Source: Microcoleus sp. FACHB-61 (GTDB taxonomy: Bacteria; Cyanobacteriota; Cyanobacteriia; Cyanobacteriales; Microcoleaceae). From it: 37,632 nucleotides of DNA. The notes under the pieces are model-generated. The model was given only the letters and a program-made list of their open reading frames with translations, searched no databases and was not told the origin of the DNA. This document shows, piece by piece, positions 9,149-17,556 of this stretch (its first letter is position 1; the number at the start of each line of letters is the position of its first letter). The position numbers and the translations under genes were made by a program. The stretch is taken from assembly GCA_014695295.1 (NCBI GenBank), contig JACJNY010000017.1, positions 1 to 37,632 of the forward strand, read 5' to 3'.

Positions 9149-9862
9149 TTAAATAAATCCGTGTTCTGCTAAAAATTCTGGGGTAATGCCTCCCAAACTG
9201 TTGATTGCGGGGGTTTCTTCCCAAGGTTCGGGATGCGATTTTGAGCCGCTGCGAAGAAATTTGGCGACATATTTGCCGAGAATATCTGCTTCTAAATTAA
9301 CTAAACTTCCTGGATGCAAATAGCTGAGGTTTGTCTCGGAAAAACTGTGGGGAATTACGGCAATTTCAAACCAATTGCCGTCAGCATCGCAATCTGCCAC
9401 GGTTAAGCTGATGCCGTTGACAGCGATGCTGCCCTTGGAAACGATGTAAGGTGCGATTTGGCGTTGCCATCCCGAATTTGCTGCTGGTGGGGCAGTAAAC
9501 CGCATCTCCCAAGCGTTGGCGGTTTGGGTTGATACGGCTAAAGTACCGATCGCATCTACGTGTCCCGTCACGAAATGCCCCCCCAATTTGCTACCGGCGC
9601 GCAGCGAGGTTTCTAAGTTGACCCAAGCATCGGGGAATGCTCCCAAAGTAGTGCGGCGGAGGGTTTCCGGGGAAGCGACGGCGACAAAGCCTTGCGGCAG
9701 AACTTCCACCACCGTCAAACAGACTCCATCCACGGCTACGCTGTCCCCAATCGCTAAATCTTGTAAAATTAGGTAAGAGTGGCTGGAGGTGCAGGAAATT
9801 TGGAAATAATCGTTGCCTAGCGACTTCAGCTTTCCGAGAGATTGAATTAGTCCTGTAAACAT
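9149..9862 (-). CDS. ribE: Riboflavin synthase, alpha subunit
   Basis: 237 residues, ATG start with AAGGA about nine bases upstream. The N-terminus MFTGLIQSLGKL is diagnostic. The protein is two lumazine-binding beta-barrel repeats: the first holds DSVAVDGVCLTVVEV (about 40-54), the second, from about 100, holds GHFVTGHVDAIG and the paired GSIAVNGISLTVAD. The enzyme joins two molecules of 6,7-dimethyl-8-ribityllumazine into riboflavin plus a pyrimidine, the last step of riboflavin synthesis, in the cytoplasm. Family members are about 200-220 residues; this one has a C-terminal tail of about 30 (HPEPWEETPAINSLGGITPE) of unknown role. It stands alone, with no FMN riboswitch visible upstream. 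Confidence 0.95.
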   Translation of the reverse strand: MFTGLIQSLGKLKSLGNDYFQISCTSSHSYLILQDLAIGDSVAVDGVCLTVVEVLPQGFVAVASPETLRRTTLGAFPDAWVNLETSLRAGSKLGGHFVTGHVDAIGTLAVSTQTANAWEMRFTAPPAANSGWQRQIAPYIVSKGSIAVNGISLTVADCDADGNWFEIAVIPHSFSETNLSYLHPGSLVNLEADILGKYVAKFLRSGSKSHPEPWEETPAINSLGGITPEFLAEHGFI

Positions 9863-9961
9863 AAGTATTTTTCCTTAGTCGATCGCTTATTTACATCAAA
9901 CCACAGGGACAAAGCAGACGCAGGAGCTTTTGCCGTCCCCCTCTCCCCTCCCCGAGTCCAT

Positions 9962-9990
9962 CTCAAATCTCAAATCTCAAATCTCAAATC
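9962..9990. repeat. Short tandem heptamer repeat, unit TCTCAAA
   Basis: About four head-to-tail copies of the 7-base unit, upstream of riboflavin synthase and the nuclease-family gene. This is one of several distinct heptamer families in this window (the cyanobacterial STRR type). Confidence 0.85.
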
Positions 9991-10107
9991 GACAGTCCAC
10001 GATTCGTTGCAGATTCAGGCGAAGATCAAGTCATACTGGATTTAGGTGATCCTTATGTCCAAGTTCTCTACTGCCTTACAGTTTCTTAATTCTATGAGGC
10101 CGATCGA

Positions 10108-10614
10108 ATGATTGAAATGAAAGTCGCTGGAATTGCCTTAGATGCAGCCACGCGCAGTCCTATTGTCCTATTGAGAGACGCTACTGAGCGACGCGCTTTG
10201 CCTATTTATATCGGTCAGGAGCAGGCAAAGGCTATTATTAGTTCTCTGGAAGGCCACAAGCCTCCTCGACCTTTAACTCACGATTTGATGGTCAATTTTC
10301 TAGAAGCCTGGAATCTTACCTTGGAGCGCATAGTTATTCACTCGCTGCAAGATAACACGTTCTATGCCGTGCTGATCGTCCGTCAAGGAGAAGTTAAAAA
10401 AGAGATCGATGCGCGACCTAGCGACGCGATCGCCCTAGCCCTGCGCACGAATAGCCCCATCTGGGTGATGGAAGAAGTCGTAGCCGATGCTTCCATACCC
10501 GTCGATCGAGATGCTGATGAAGCAGAACGCCGGGCCTTCCGGGAATTTATCTCAAACCTCCGTCCAGAGGATTTGATCAAGAGAAGCGGCTTTAGCCCGG
10601 GCGAAACTTCCTAA
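10108..10614 (+). CDS. Bifunctional nuclease family protein (BFN/DUF151)
   Basis: 168 residues, ATG start with GAGG upstream. The DUF151/BFN domain fills residues 1-130: MIEMKVAGIALDAATRSPIV, PIYIGQEQAKAI, the LTHDLMVNFL block and ARPSDAIALALRT, all standard for the family. Plant members were reported to have RNase and DNase activity; in bacteria the role is unsettled, and thermophile structures show a small fold without an obvious classical nuclease site. The C-terminal 35 residues are acidic then basic (DADEAERRAFREFI), like the UVR-type tail seen in many members. It is followed after 5 bp by the aldo/keto reductase gene, so the two are very likely cotranscribed. Confidence 0.9.
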   Translation: MIEMKVAGIALDAATRSPIVLLRDATERRALPIYIGQEQAKAIISSLEGHKPPRPLTHDLMVNFLEAWNLTLERIVIHSLQDNTFYAVLIVRQGEVKKEIDARPSDAIALALRTNSPIWVMEEVVADASIPVDRDADEAERRAFREFISNLRPEDLIKRSGFSPGETS

Positions 10615-10619
10615 CATTT

Positions 10620-11750
10620 ATGCGCTATCGACGGTTTGGCAAAACTAACTTGCACCTGTCTGTATTTTCCTTGGGAACCATGCGCTATTTGGCTTCTGAG
10701 GAAACTGCCTGTCAGACTGTACAACAGGCCCTGTCTCAGGGAATCAATCACCTGGAAACGGCGGCGGGTTACGGTTGCAGCGAGGAATATCTCGGTGCAG
10801 CCCTCTCGGCTGGTTTGTCTGTCCATCGATCGCGCTTCCACGTCACTACGAAAATTTCCCCAACCCAGGATGCTGCAGCAATGGAACGCTGCATCGACTC
10901 ATCCCTCAAACGCCTGAATTTAGACTATATCGACTGTCTGGGAATTCACGGTTTGAATACTTGGGAACATTTGGCTTGGGTGCGATCGCCCACAGGCTGC
11001 ATGGAAGCTGTACGCAAAGCCCTAGCTGATGGTCGCATTCGGCACGTCGGCTTTTCGACTCACGGGCCTTTGGATCTGATTTTGGCTGCAATCAATACAG
11101 ATTTGTTTGAATTTGTCAATCTGCATTATTACTATTTTTTTCAGCGCAACGCCCCGGCAATTGAACTCGCCCAGCACAAAGATATGGGCGTTTTCATCAT
11201 TTCCCCCGCAGATAAAGGAGGGCAACTCTACACGCCCCCGGAAACTCTCGCACAATTGTGCTCGCCTTTCTCGCCCTTAGAGTTGAACTATCGGTTTTTA
11301 CTGAGCGATACTAGGATTGGGACTCTAAGTGTGGGGGCTGCAAATGCGACCGAATTAGAGCAACCTCTGAAATATGCCGATCGCGACTTTCCCCTCACCT
11401 GTGCCGAAATCGCTGCGTTCGATCGGCTAGAATCGGTTATTACAGCCAATTTGGCAAGCGACAAATGCAGCCAGTGCTATGCCTGTTTGCCCTGCCCGGA
11501 AAACATCAACATTCCCGAAGTATTGCGGCTTCGCAATCTCGCCGTCGGGTGCGAGATGACGGACTTTGGCAAATACCGCTATGCGATGTTTGAAAATGCC
11601 GGACACTGGTTTCCCGGCAGCAAAGGCAACCGCTGCACCGATTGCGGCGAATGTTTGCCCAGGTGTCCCGAAGAGTTAGACATCCCAACTTTGCTCAAAG
11701 ATACTCACCAGCGACTGGGCGGTAAAGCAGGTAGGCGGTTGTGGGATTGA
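10620..11750 (+). CDS. Aldo/keto reductase with C-terminal [4Fe-4S] ferredoxin-type motifs
   Basis: 376 residues, ATG start 5 bp after the upstream stop. Residues 1-270 are an aldo/keto reductase TIM barrel: MRYRRFGKTNLHLSVFSLGT at the start, NHLETAAGYGCSEEYLG with the Asp/Tyr-type catalytic region (Asp is replaced by Glu-Thr-Ala here, as is common in this Fe-S subgroup) and KISPT. The C-terminus carries two cluster motifs: CSQCYACLPCP at about 283-293 and CTDCGECLPRCP at about 341-352. The family is thought to couple NAD(P)H to carbonyl reduction or to pass electrons through the clusters; no substrate is established. Similar fused proteins are widespread in cyanobacteria. Cotranscription with the nuclease-family gene is the only context clue. 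Confidence 0.88.
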   Translation: MRYRRFGKTNLHLSVFSLGTMRYLASEETACQTVQQALSQGINHLETAAGYGCSEEYLGAALSAGLSVHRSRFHVTTKISPTQDAAAMERCIDSSLKRLNLDYIDCLGIHGLNTWEHLAWVRSPTGCMEAVRKALADGRIRHVGFSTHGPLDLILAAINTDLFEFVNLHYYYFFQRNAPAIELAQHKDMGVFIISPADKGGQLYTPPETLAQLCSPFSPLELNYRFLLSDTRIGTLSVGAANATELEQPLKYADRDFPLTCAEIAAFDRLESVITANLASDKCSQCYACLPCPENINIPEVLRLRNLAVGCEMTDFGKYRYAMFENAGHWFPGSKGNRCTDCGECLPRCPEELDIPTLLKDTHQRLGGKAGRRLWD

Positions 11751-11880
11751 AAAAAAGGTGAAGCAGGGAAAAGGTCGATCGAGCGTATCTAAGTGTTGCA
11801 ATAATTACGTTAAACTTTTTTAAGTGAATTTACGATACAGTCGATCGAAAAACTACTTAGCTTGGGGACTGTCTGCGGGC

Positions 11881-12083
11881 ATTGGTGTCAACTTAACGTC
11901 TTGTGTAGTACCGGTCTACTGTTTGAGTTAATAGTCTTCCCGATTCCCCCTAACCCCCCTTAAGGGGAGTAGGCGGTGGGACAACAGCGTCAAAGTGGGT
12001 CTTCTTAAGGGGGATGCGAGGGGGATCGAGACTCGGGTATAAACGAGAGAGACAAAGGGTTTTAGTCTAAAGTTGACACAAAT
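11881..12083. repeat. Nested inverted-repeat element
   Basis: The outer arms 11881-11893 and 12071-12083 match at 12 of 13 bases. Inside, CCCCTAACCCCCCTT and AAGGGGG...AGGGGGATCGAG pair imperfectly. The same C-rich/G-rich core occurs at 36047-36140, so it is a dispersed family. No coding capacity. Confidence 0.65.
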
Positions 12084-12300
12084 GTCCCCTGTCTGCTCTC
12101 AACAAACTTTAAATAGGAGCTGACAGTATATCTAAAAACAATTAAATAACAAAATCTGATTGAACAGCGAGAAACCGATTTTTTTGAAAATAGCCCAGTC
12201 ATTTTCTTGATTTATTGCGCCCGGCGAGAGCGAACAATTTTATGATGAGTGATTAACCGAACTCGCTCTAAAATATAAAATCGTTCGACAGAACGCCCAC

Positions 12301-12337
12301 TCTGAAATCTAAAATCTAAAATCTAAAATCTAAAATT
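12301..12337. repeat. Short tandem heptamer repeat, unit TCTAAAA
   Basis: Four or five tandem copies of the 7-base unit, the first with one change (TCTGAAA). The same unit recurs at 17822-17852 and near 18270-18310, and its complement at 21238-21285 and 21322-21345. Confidence 0.9.
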
Positions 12338-12394
12338 GATGGTTCCAGATTAATTTTTCGCCTGTCATCTACAACCGATTCACCATCTACTACT

Positions 12395-15300
12395 ATGGCT
12401 CCAACTCAGTTAAACGACAGCAAGCAAAATTGTCTACAGCCAACTAAAGTTGCGACTTCCGAAAGAAAATTGAAAGCAGATTTCAGGCCGTGTACCTACA
12501 ACTTATCTGTTACCAGAAAACAGCTAATCGGACTGGTGGCTTTACAAACAATCTTGCCAGTCGGACTAACGGGAGCAGCATTTTGGCTAACATCGGCACT
12601 TGGCAGCAATCAACTGCAAAATCAAGCTAAATCAGAACTGAGCCTTAGTGAAATTAACTACAATCTCAAACTCGATCGCGCCGCCGACAGTTTGCACAAC
12701 TCTTCTGACAGCAAAACGATCGCCCAAACAGCTTTAGCTTACAACAGCGGTAAAAAAATATCAGATTTGCAAAAATCAGTCAAGCAAATTCTGGAAAATC
12801 AAGTCAAAACAGGGGAAATAGACAGTGCTGCCTTAGTTGGAAAAAACAGGCAGATGGTGGTTAGCGTCAACCCCAACCAGAAGGGAAAAAGTTTTAACCT
12901 GCAAAAAATAGTCGATCGAGTATTAGCTGCAAAAGAGCCAATTACCGCCACCGAAATCATTGCCAAATCAGAAGTTCAGAAACAATTGGGATCTATGCCG
13001 CCCGGAAAGGGCGATCGCCCTGTTCTCGTCCGCTACGCAGCAATTCCCATAAAAGATCCAAAAAATCAGACAGTGATTGCTGCCTTAGTATTAGGAAAAA
13101 TAATCAGTCAAACGTCGGTATTTGCTAGCAGCAAAACCCTCAATTTACAGGGCGGCGGATATCAGGCTATCTACGCACCGCTGGCTGACGGCAAATTTGT
13201 TTTGGCAAGTTCGCAAACATTTACAAAAAACCAACAGTTACCAGACTTGCTGGCCGAAAAGTCGCTGCTGAAATCTGCACTCGCCGCCGCCGGCAAACCA
13301 GTCGCCGGAAACGTACAAACAGGCAGTCAAACTCATGCAGTAGCTGCCAAATCCCTCGGCAATTTAGCCGGAAAACCCGCAGCAATTTTAGTGCGGGGCA
13401 TCCCCAAAACCTCGATCGAAACTTGGTGGGGCAACAACTGGCTGCTGCTGGCACTGTCTGCGGCTGCCGTTGTCCCCCTCGCCTTGACAGTTGCAGTTGC
13501 CCGCCGGATTGCCAAACCCACTAACTCAGATTTATCAACAGCAGGCGGGAATTCACAATCTAACTCCACCACCCCCGAACCCCAGCAGCTATCCCCGAAG
13601 TTCGCTCGCATTTATGACAATTTATCTGATAATTTATTTGACAGTTTAAGTGTGGGCGAATTCGGTTTATCCCCAAAAAAACCGATTTTAGACGGTCTAT
13701 TAGCGGTAGGTTTTAAATATAAAAAAAAATCCGGCGAACCGACAAGCGCAAATTTCCCGCTTCCCCTAACTTTCCAACCCCTAGAATTGCCCGAAAACAG
13801 CGCCTCAAATCAGTCGCAGACGGCAAATACAGAATTAGAAAAAAGCGCGATCGCCTTAAATCAAGTCCAGGAAGCTTGGCAAGACTTAAATCGCATCAAC
13901 TTGGAATTGCAGCGAGAAATACTCGAACGTCAAAACGCTCAAAAAGCCCTGCAAAAGAGCGAAGCACTGCTGCAAGCGATTTTAGACAACTCAACAGCAA
14001 TGATTTACATCAAAGATGTTGACGGAAAATACCTGCTCACAAACCGCCATTTTAAGAATTTGTTCCACTTGGCAAAAGAGCAAATTATAGGCAAAACCGA
14101 CAGCGATATTTTTCCCCAAGACAAAGCAGAAGTCCTGCGGGAAAATGACCTGAAAGTTCTCGAAGCCTGCTCGCCCCTAACCATCGAAGAAGTCATCCCT
14201 CAAGACGACGGCGCGCACACTTATATTTCTCTCAAATTTCCCCTGTGCAACTCCGAAGGCATAGCTTATGCAGTCGGTACAATTTCTACAGACGTGAGCG
14301 ATCGCAAACTTGCCGAACTCACCCTAGAAAAAGCCAAAGCAGAACTAGAAATAGAAGTCGAACAGCGCACCCTATTCCTCAAACAAGCCAACGAACTCTT
14401 GCGGTTTGAACTCGCGGCCAGAGTCCGCGGCGCTATCACAGTCAGACAAATGACCGCTCAGGTAGCCCGACACGCCAGAACAGTTGACGGCATTCTCGGC
14501 GCCTCCCTCGACCTAATTTTTCTAGTCGATCGATCGGGAAGGTACACCTATGTCAGCCGCACCGCCGCTCAAGCTGCCGGCATGAACCCCAGAGAAATGA
14601 TTAGCAAAACCTGGCAGGAATTAGGCTGGTCGCCAAAAATTATGCAGCGAGTGCACGAAGAATGCCAGGCCGTATTTGCCACAGCCGAGCCCAAGAAAGG
14701 CGAAGTAATCGTCCCCACGGCAAGCTGGGGCACCCGCGACTACGAGTACATTCTCAGCCCGGTTTGTGCCACAGACGGCAGCGTCGAAGCCGTGGTGGCG
14801 ACACTGCGGGATATCACCGAACGCAAAGACGCGGAGGAAGCGTGGCAGTTGGCCAAAGAAGCCGCAGAACTCGCCAACCGCGCCAAGAGTGCTTTTCTAG
14901 CAAACATGAGCCACGAGTTGCGCACTCCCCTGAACGCGATTATCGGCTACAGCGATATGCTGGTGGAAGATGCCGAAGAGTTTGGCAACTTAGAGATAGT
15001 CTCGGATTTAGACAAAATTCGCACTGCTGGCAAACACTTGCTGCGGCTGATAGACGACATTCTCGACATCTCCAAAATTGAAGCTGACAAGATGGAGATT
15101 TACCTCGAAAGCTTCGATGTCGGCGGCTTAATTGAGGAGGTTGCAACAACCATCAAACCGCTAATGGATAATAACGGCAATACTTTGCAAGTATTGATTT
15201 CTAACAATATCGGCGCTATGCACGGCGATTTGATGAAAGTCCGGCAGGTAATTCTGAATTTGCTCAGCAATGCTGCTAAATTTTCTGCTAATGGGGAGAT

Positions 15301-15640
15301 CGTGCTTACTGTCGAAAGAATTACCAGTGAAGAATTAAAAAATAAATATCAACCGAAAGTTGCTCAAATGTTAATTTTGGATTCAGACTTTTTAATTTTT
15401 CGAGTGACGGACACGGGCATCGGCATGACACAAGAGCAGCAAGAGCGTTTGTTCCAACCTTTCACTCAAGCCGACAATTCAACTACTCGCAAGTACGGCG
15501 GTACTGGTTTGGGACTGACTATCAGCCAGCGTTTTTGTCAGATGATGGGCGGCGACATTGAAGTTACTAGCGAGTTAGATTGCGGTTCTACTTTTACTGC
15601 TTTTGTGCCTGCTTCATTGTTTAGGCGATCGGAATTTTAA
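12395..15640 (+). CDS. Membrane-bound sensor histidine kinase with two PAS domains
   Basis: 1081 residues, ATG start. A membrane span at about 45-69 and a second at about 345-368 enclose a roughly 275-residue extracytoplasmic sensor region (dCache-like in layout; the ligand is unknown). A Pro/Ser-rich linker and a coiled coil (500-530) follow. PAS 1 is about 530-650 (LLQAILDNSTAMIYIKDVDG) and PAS 2 about 700-815 (SLDLIFLVDRSGRYTYVSRT). The HisKA domain has the phosphoacceptor H840 in MSHELRTPLNAIIGYS. The HATPase domain shows the N-box NLLSNAAKF (about 955), DTGIGM (D1006) and GGTGLGLTIS. No receiver domain and no adjacent response regulator are present, so the partner is elsewhere. It ends just before a nested inverted repeat. 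Confidence 0.93.
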   Translation: MAPTQLNDSKQNCLQPTKVATSERKLKADFRPCTYNLSVTRKQLIGLVALQTILPVGLTGAAFWLTSALGSNQLQNQAKSELSLSEINYNLKLDRAADSLHNSSDSKTIAQTALAYNSGKKISDLQKSVKQILENQVKTGEIDSAALVGKNRQMVVSVNPNQKGKSFNLQKIVDRVLAAKEPITATEIIAKSEVQKQLGSMPPGKGDRPVLVRYAAIPIKDPKNQTVIAALVLGKIISQTSVFASSKTLNLQGGGYQAIYAPLADGKFVLASSQTFTKNQQLPDLLAEKSLLKSALAAAGKPVAGNVQTGSQTHAVAAKSLGNLAGKPAAILVRGIPKTSIETWWGNNWLLLALSAAAVVPLALTVAVARRIAKPTNSDLSTAGGNSQSNSTTPEPQQLSPKFARIYDNLSDNLFDSLSVGEFGLSPKKPILDGLLAVGFKYKKKSGEPTSANFPLPLTFQPLELPENSASNQSQTANTELEKSAIALNQVQEAWQDLNRINLELQREILERQNAQKALQKSEALLQAILDNSTAMIYIKDVDGKYLLTNRHFKNLFHLAKEQIIGKTDSDIFPQDKAEVLRENDLKVLEACSPLTIEEVIPQDDGAHTYISLKFPLCNSEGIAYAVGTISTDVSDRKLAELTLEKAKAELEIEVEQRTLFLKQANELLRFELAARVRGAITVRQMTAQVARHARTVDGILGASLDLIFLVDRSGRYTYVSRTAAQAAGMNPREMISKTWQELGWSPKIMQRVHEECQAVFATAEPKKGEVIVPTASWGTRDYEYILSPVCATDGSVEAVVATLRDITERKDAEEAWQLAKEAAELANRAKSAFLANMSHELRTPLNAIIGYSDMLVEDAEEFGNLEIVSDLDKIRTAGKHLLRLIDDILDISKIEADKMEIYLESFDVGGLIEEVATTIKPLMDNNGNTLQVLISNNIGAMHGDLMKVRQVILNLLSNAAKFSANGEIVLTVERITSEELKNKYQPKVAQMLILDSDFLIFRVTDTGIGMTQEQQERLFQPFTQADNSTTRKYGGTGLGLTISQRFCQMMGGDIEVTSELDCGSTFTAFVPASLFRRSEF

Positions 15641-15647
15641 CATGACT

Positions 15648-15842
15648 GTAGGGGCTGTTTTTACCAACAATAAAAGCAAAAAAAAACAATCTAATAAACC
15701 CGCCCCCACACAACACAAAATCGCAATGTACATCTTTTGCATATAATAAAATGTCAGGTTGATGTAGATTATCGGCTGGGCGGGGGCGGGTTTTCTAGAT
15801 GGCGAGTTTCTGACATAAATGGTTGGTAAAACCAGCCCCTAC
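15648..15842. repeat. Nested inverted-repeat (MITE-like) element
   Basis: The outer arms 15648-15668 and 15822-15842 are 21 bp and match at 20 positions (GTAGGGGCTGTTTTTACCAA at the left). The inner arms 15697-15708 and 15782-15793 are perfect 12-bp complements (AAACCCGCCCCC). Between them lie an AT-rich core and an extended -10-like TGCATATAATA at about 15738. There is no coding capacity and no clear target duplication. It may terminate the histidine kinase transcript and feed the next gene. Confidence 0.8.
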
Positions 15843-15872
15843 GGGAAATATATAAAAAAGAAAACAATAATT

Positions 15873-16379
15873 ATGAAATACGATGTTGATACCCGCAAGA
15901 ATAGCATTTTGACAAAAAGTTTATTTTTGTTCGTGATTGCGGGTTCTGCGTGCCTCGGAGCCTTGCTGTGTGAACAATCGGCCGCATTTTCCCAGCAGCC
16001 GCTGTGCCCGACTGGCAACGCTGCTAATTTCCCGTCGCCTCCGCTTTCGCAAACCGAAAAAAGCGTACCGAGTCTGTGGTTAGCTCAAAAACTCTTTGGC
16101 GGAAAATTGCTCGATCGCTGGTTTGTAGATCCCGGCAATACTTGGGTAATTCTCATCGTCAACCGCCAACTTTGGAGTTTGCTCGATTATATGGAACGCT
16201 ATCAGTTTGTCAACCGCTTCGGCACTGTCGCCAGCGATTACGGTTACAATGTGCGAGTTTGCAACCGTCAAGGCGCAGCTTTGGCAGTTTATTCGTGCAA
16301 GGGCGATCGGCTTAGCTGTCGCATTGATTTAGAATCTCTCTCAAATCCGCGTATTCGAGGAAGGCGGAAGGAATTTTAG
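15873..16379 (+). CDS. Small exported protein of unknown function
   Basis: 168 residues from the ATG at 15873. An upstream ATG at 15819 lies inside the arm of the repeat element and would put a polar stretch before the signal peptide, so I reject it. Residues 1-42 look like a signal peptide (SLFLFVIAGSACLGALLC, cleavage likely after AAFS). The mature part has about four Cys (LCP, VCN, YSC, LSC) that could form disulfides, and a conserved-looking core WFVDPGNTWVILIVNRQLW followed by LLDYMERYQFVNRFG. I do not recognise a family. It probably acts in the periplasm or thylakoid lumen. It is convergent with the solute-binding protein across a 67-bp palindromic spacer. Confidence 0.7.
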   Translation: MKYDVDTRKNSILTKSLFLFVIAGSACLGALLCEQSAAFSQQPLCPTGNAANFPSPPLSQTEKSVPSLWLAQKLFGGKLLDRWFVDPGNTWVILIVNRQLWSLLDYMERYQFVNRFGTVASDYGYNVRVCNRQGAALAVYSCKGDRLSCRIDLESLSNPRIRGRRKEF

Positions 16380-16443
16380 TAGGGTGCGTCAGAAGCGATT
16401 TATTTTCTGGATAATCGATAAATCAAGAGCTGACGCACCCTAC
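16379..16443. terminator. Palindrome between convergent genes, possible bidirectional terminator
   Basis: GTAGGGTGCGTCA (16379-16391) is exactly complementary to 16431-16443, with a 39-bp AT-rich loop. It fills the whole spacer between two convergent genes, overlapping the last base of the first stop. A degenerate copy lies at 8945-9006, so it is a dispersed palindrome used here at a gene end. The terminator role is inferred from position only. Confidence 0.55.
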
Positions 16444-16446
16444 ATT

Positions 16447-17556
16447 TTAACTTTTAACTACTTGCCGAATTTCTTGCCAGAGCGATCGATATTGGGCAAT
16501 CCCAGCATCCCCAAACGGCAGCAGAAAGTCGCTAGCAGCAAGAATCTTAGCATCCGGCAACAACACAGAATTAGTGCGAACAGCTTCCGGCAAATCCTCG
16601 GGTTTCATGCCGACAATTATCGGCGAACTAGCCTTGGCCAGCAAAGATAATTGAGGAGCAACCCGAGGCTGCAAGCAAAAATCAATCCATTTTTCTACTA
16701 AAGAAAGTGGATTCCCCGATGCTGGTTCTACCCACAAATCTGTCCAAAGTGCAGTTCCCGAAACCGGAATTACTAAAGCAATATCCTTTTGAGTTTGCAG
16801 CAGGGGCAGCAAGTCCCCAGAGGAACCTACGGCCAACCAAGTATCGCCTAAAGTTAATGGTTGCAGGTAAGCGTCAGAACTATAAAGTTTAACTTGTCGG
16901 TGCAGATTTGCGAGTTCTTTTTTGAGATTGGGAACTTTATCTAATTGCTGCGTATTGTAAGATTTGCCTAGTTTTTTTAATGTTAAACCGATAACTTCTC
17001 TAGCACTGTCCGGCAAAGAAATTCGATCGCGCAATTCTGCCCGCCACAAGTCACTCCAATCTGTCGGAGTCCACCCCAAAGACTTGAATTTGTCTGTCCG
17101 ATAGGCAATTACTGTAGTTCCCCAACGGTAAGGTGCGCCCCAAATTTTACCTTTAGGATCTAATTGACCGTCATCGTTTCGCCTGACGAGTTTTTGCCAT
17201 CGTTCCGGCAATTGTGTCCAATTCTCAAACTTAGCAGGATCGATCGGCTTAATCAATTTTTGCCGAATTGCCAAAGTCAGCCAATAATCTCCCAACATCA
17301 CCAAGTTAGCTTGATTTTTTGATTGGGGAACCCGTTTCCACTCCTGCAACAGGGCGAATAATTCTTTTAATTGTCCTTCTTGCGTTACCTGCAAAAGCGG
17401 AGACGGTTGTACATCGCGACTAAATTTGCTTACCAGTTGGGCCGGAATACCGTTTTTGAGCGATCGAATTTTGAGGATGGGCTTCGAGTCGCACCCTGCC
17501 GCCAATTGACTTAAAGTTAGGGTGGCGGCCCCCAATAGCAAAGACCTTCGTTTCAC
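16447..17556 (-). CDS. Polyamine-type (PotD/PotF-like) extracellular solute-binding lipoprotein
   Basis: 369 residues, GTG start. The N-terminus MKRRSLLLGAATL has a twin-arginine followed by a hydrophobic stretch, and LAAGC (C22) is a lipobox, so it is probably a lipid-anchored periplasmic protein, perhaps Tat-exported. The body has the layout of a class II periplasmic binding protein of the spermidine/putrescine type: WGAPYRWGTTVIAYRTDK, a central hinge and IDFCLQPRVAPQLSLLA. No permease or ATPase gene is adjacent, so it is an orphan component and the ligand is open. The upstream spacer offers only a weak ribosome binding site for the GTG. Confidence 0.82.
   Translation of the reverse strand: MKRRSLLLGAATLTLSQLAAGCDSKPILKIRSLKNGIPAQLVSKFSRDVQPSPLLQVTQEGQLKELFALLQEWKRVPQSKNQANLVMLGDYWLTLAIRQKLIKPIDPAKFENWTQLPERWQKLVRRNDDGQLDPKGKIWGAPYRWGTTVIAYRTDKFKSLGWTPTDWSDLWRAELRDRISLPDSAREVIGLTLKKLGKSYNTQQLDKVPNLKKELANLHRQVKLYSSDAYLQPLTLGDTWLAVGSSGDLLPLLQTQKDIALVIPVSGTALWTDLWVEPASGNPLSLVEKWIDFCLQPRVAPQLSLLAKASSPIIVGMKPEDLPEAVRTNSVLLPDAKILAASDFLLPFGDAGIAQYRSLWQEIRQVVKS

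Larger units (their letters stand above)
11751..12394. other. Repeat-rich spacer
   Basis: No gene seen. It contains an inverted-repeat element (arms ATTGGTGTCAACT at 11881-11893 and its near-complement at 12071-12083) that encloses a C-rich/G-rich palindrome (11940-12030, CCCCTAACCCCCCTT against AAGGGGGATGCGAGGGGG), and a run of TCTAAAA heptamers at 12301-12337 just before the histidine kinase. Confidence 0.7.

Noticed and set aside
14662..15081. 139-codon frame within the histidine kinase gene
   Set aside because: It overlaps the kinase in another frame and is Arg/His-rich, a shadow of the real gene.
15819..15872. Upstream ATG for the small exported protein
   Set aside because: It lies within the repeat arm and would place a polar segment before the signal peptide; the ATG at 15873 fits better.
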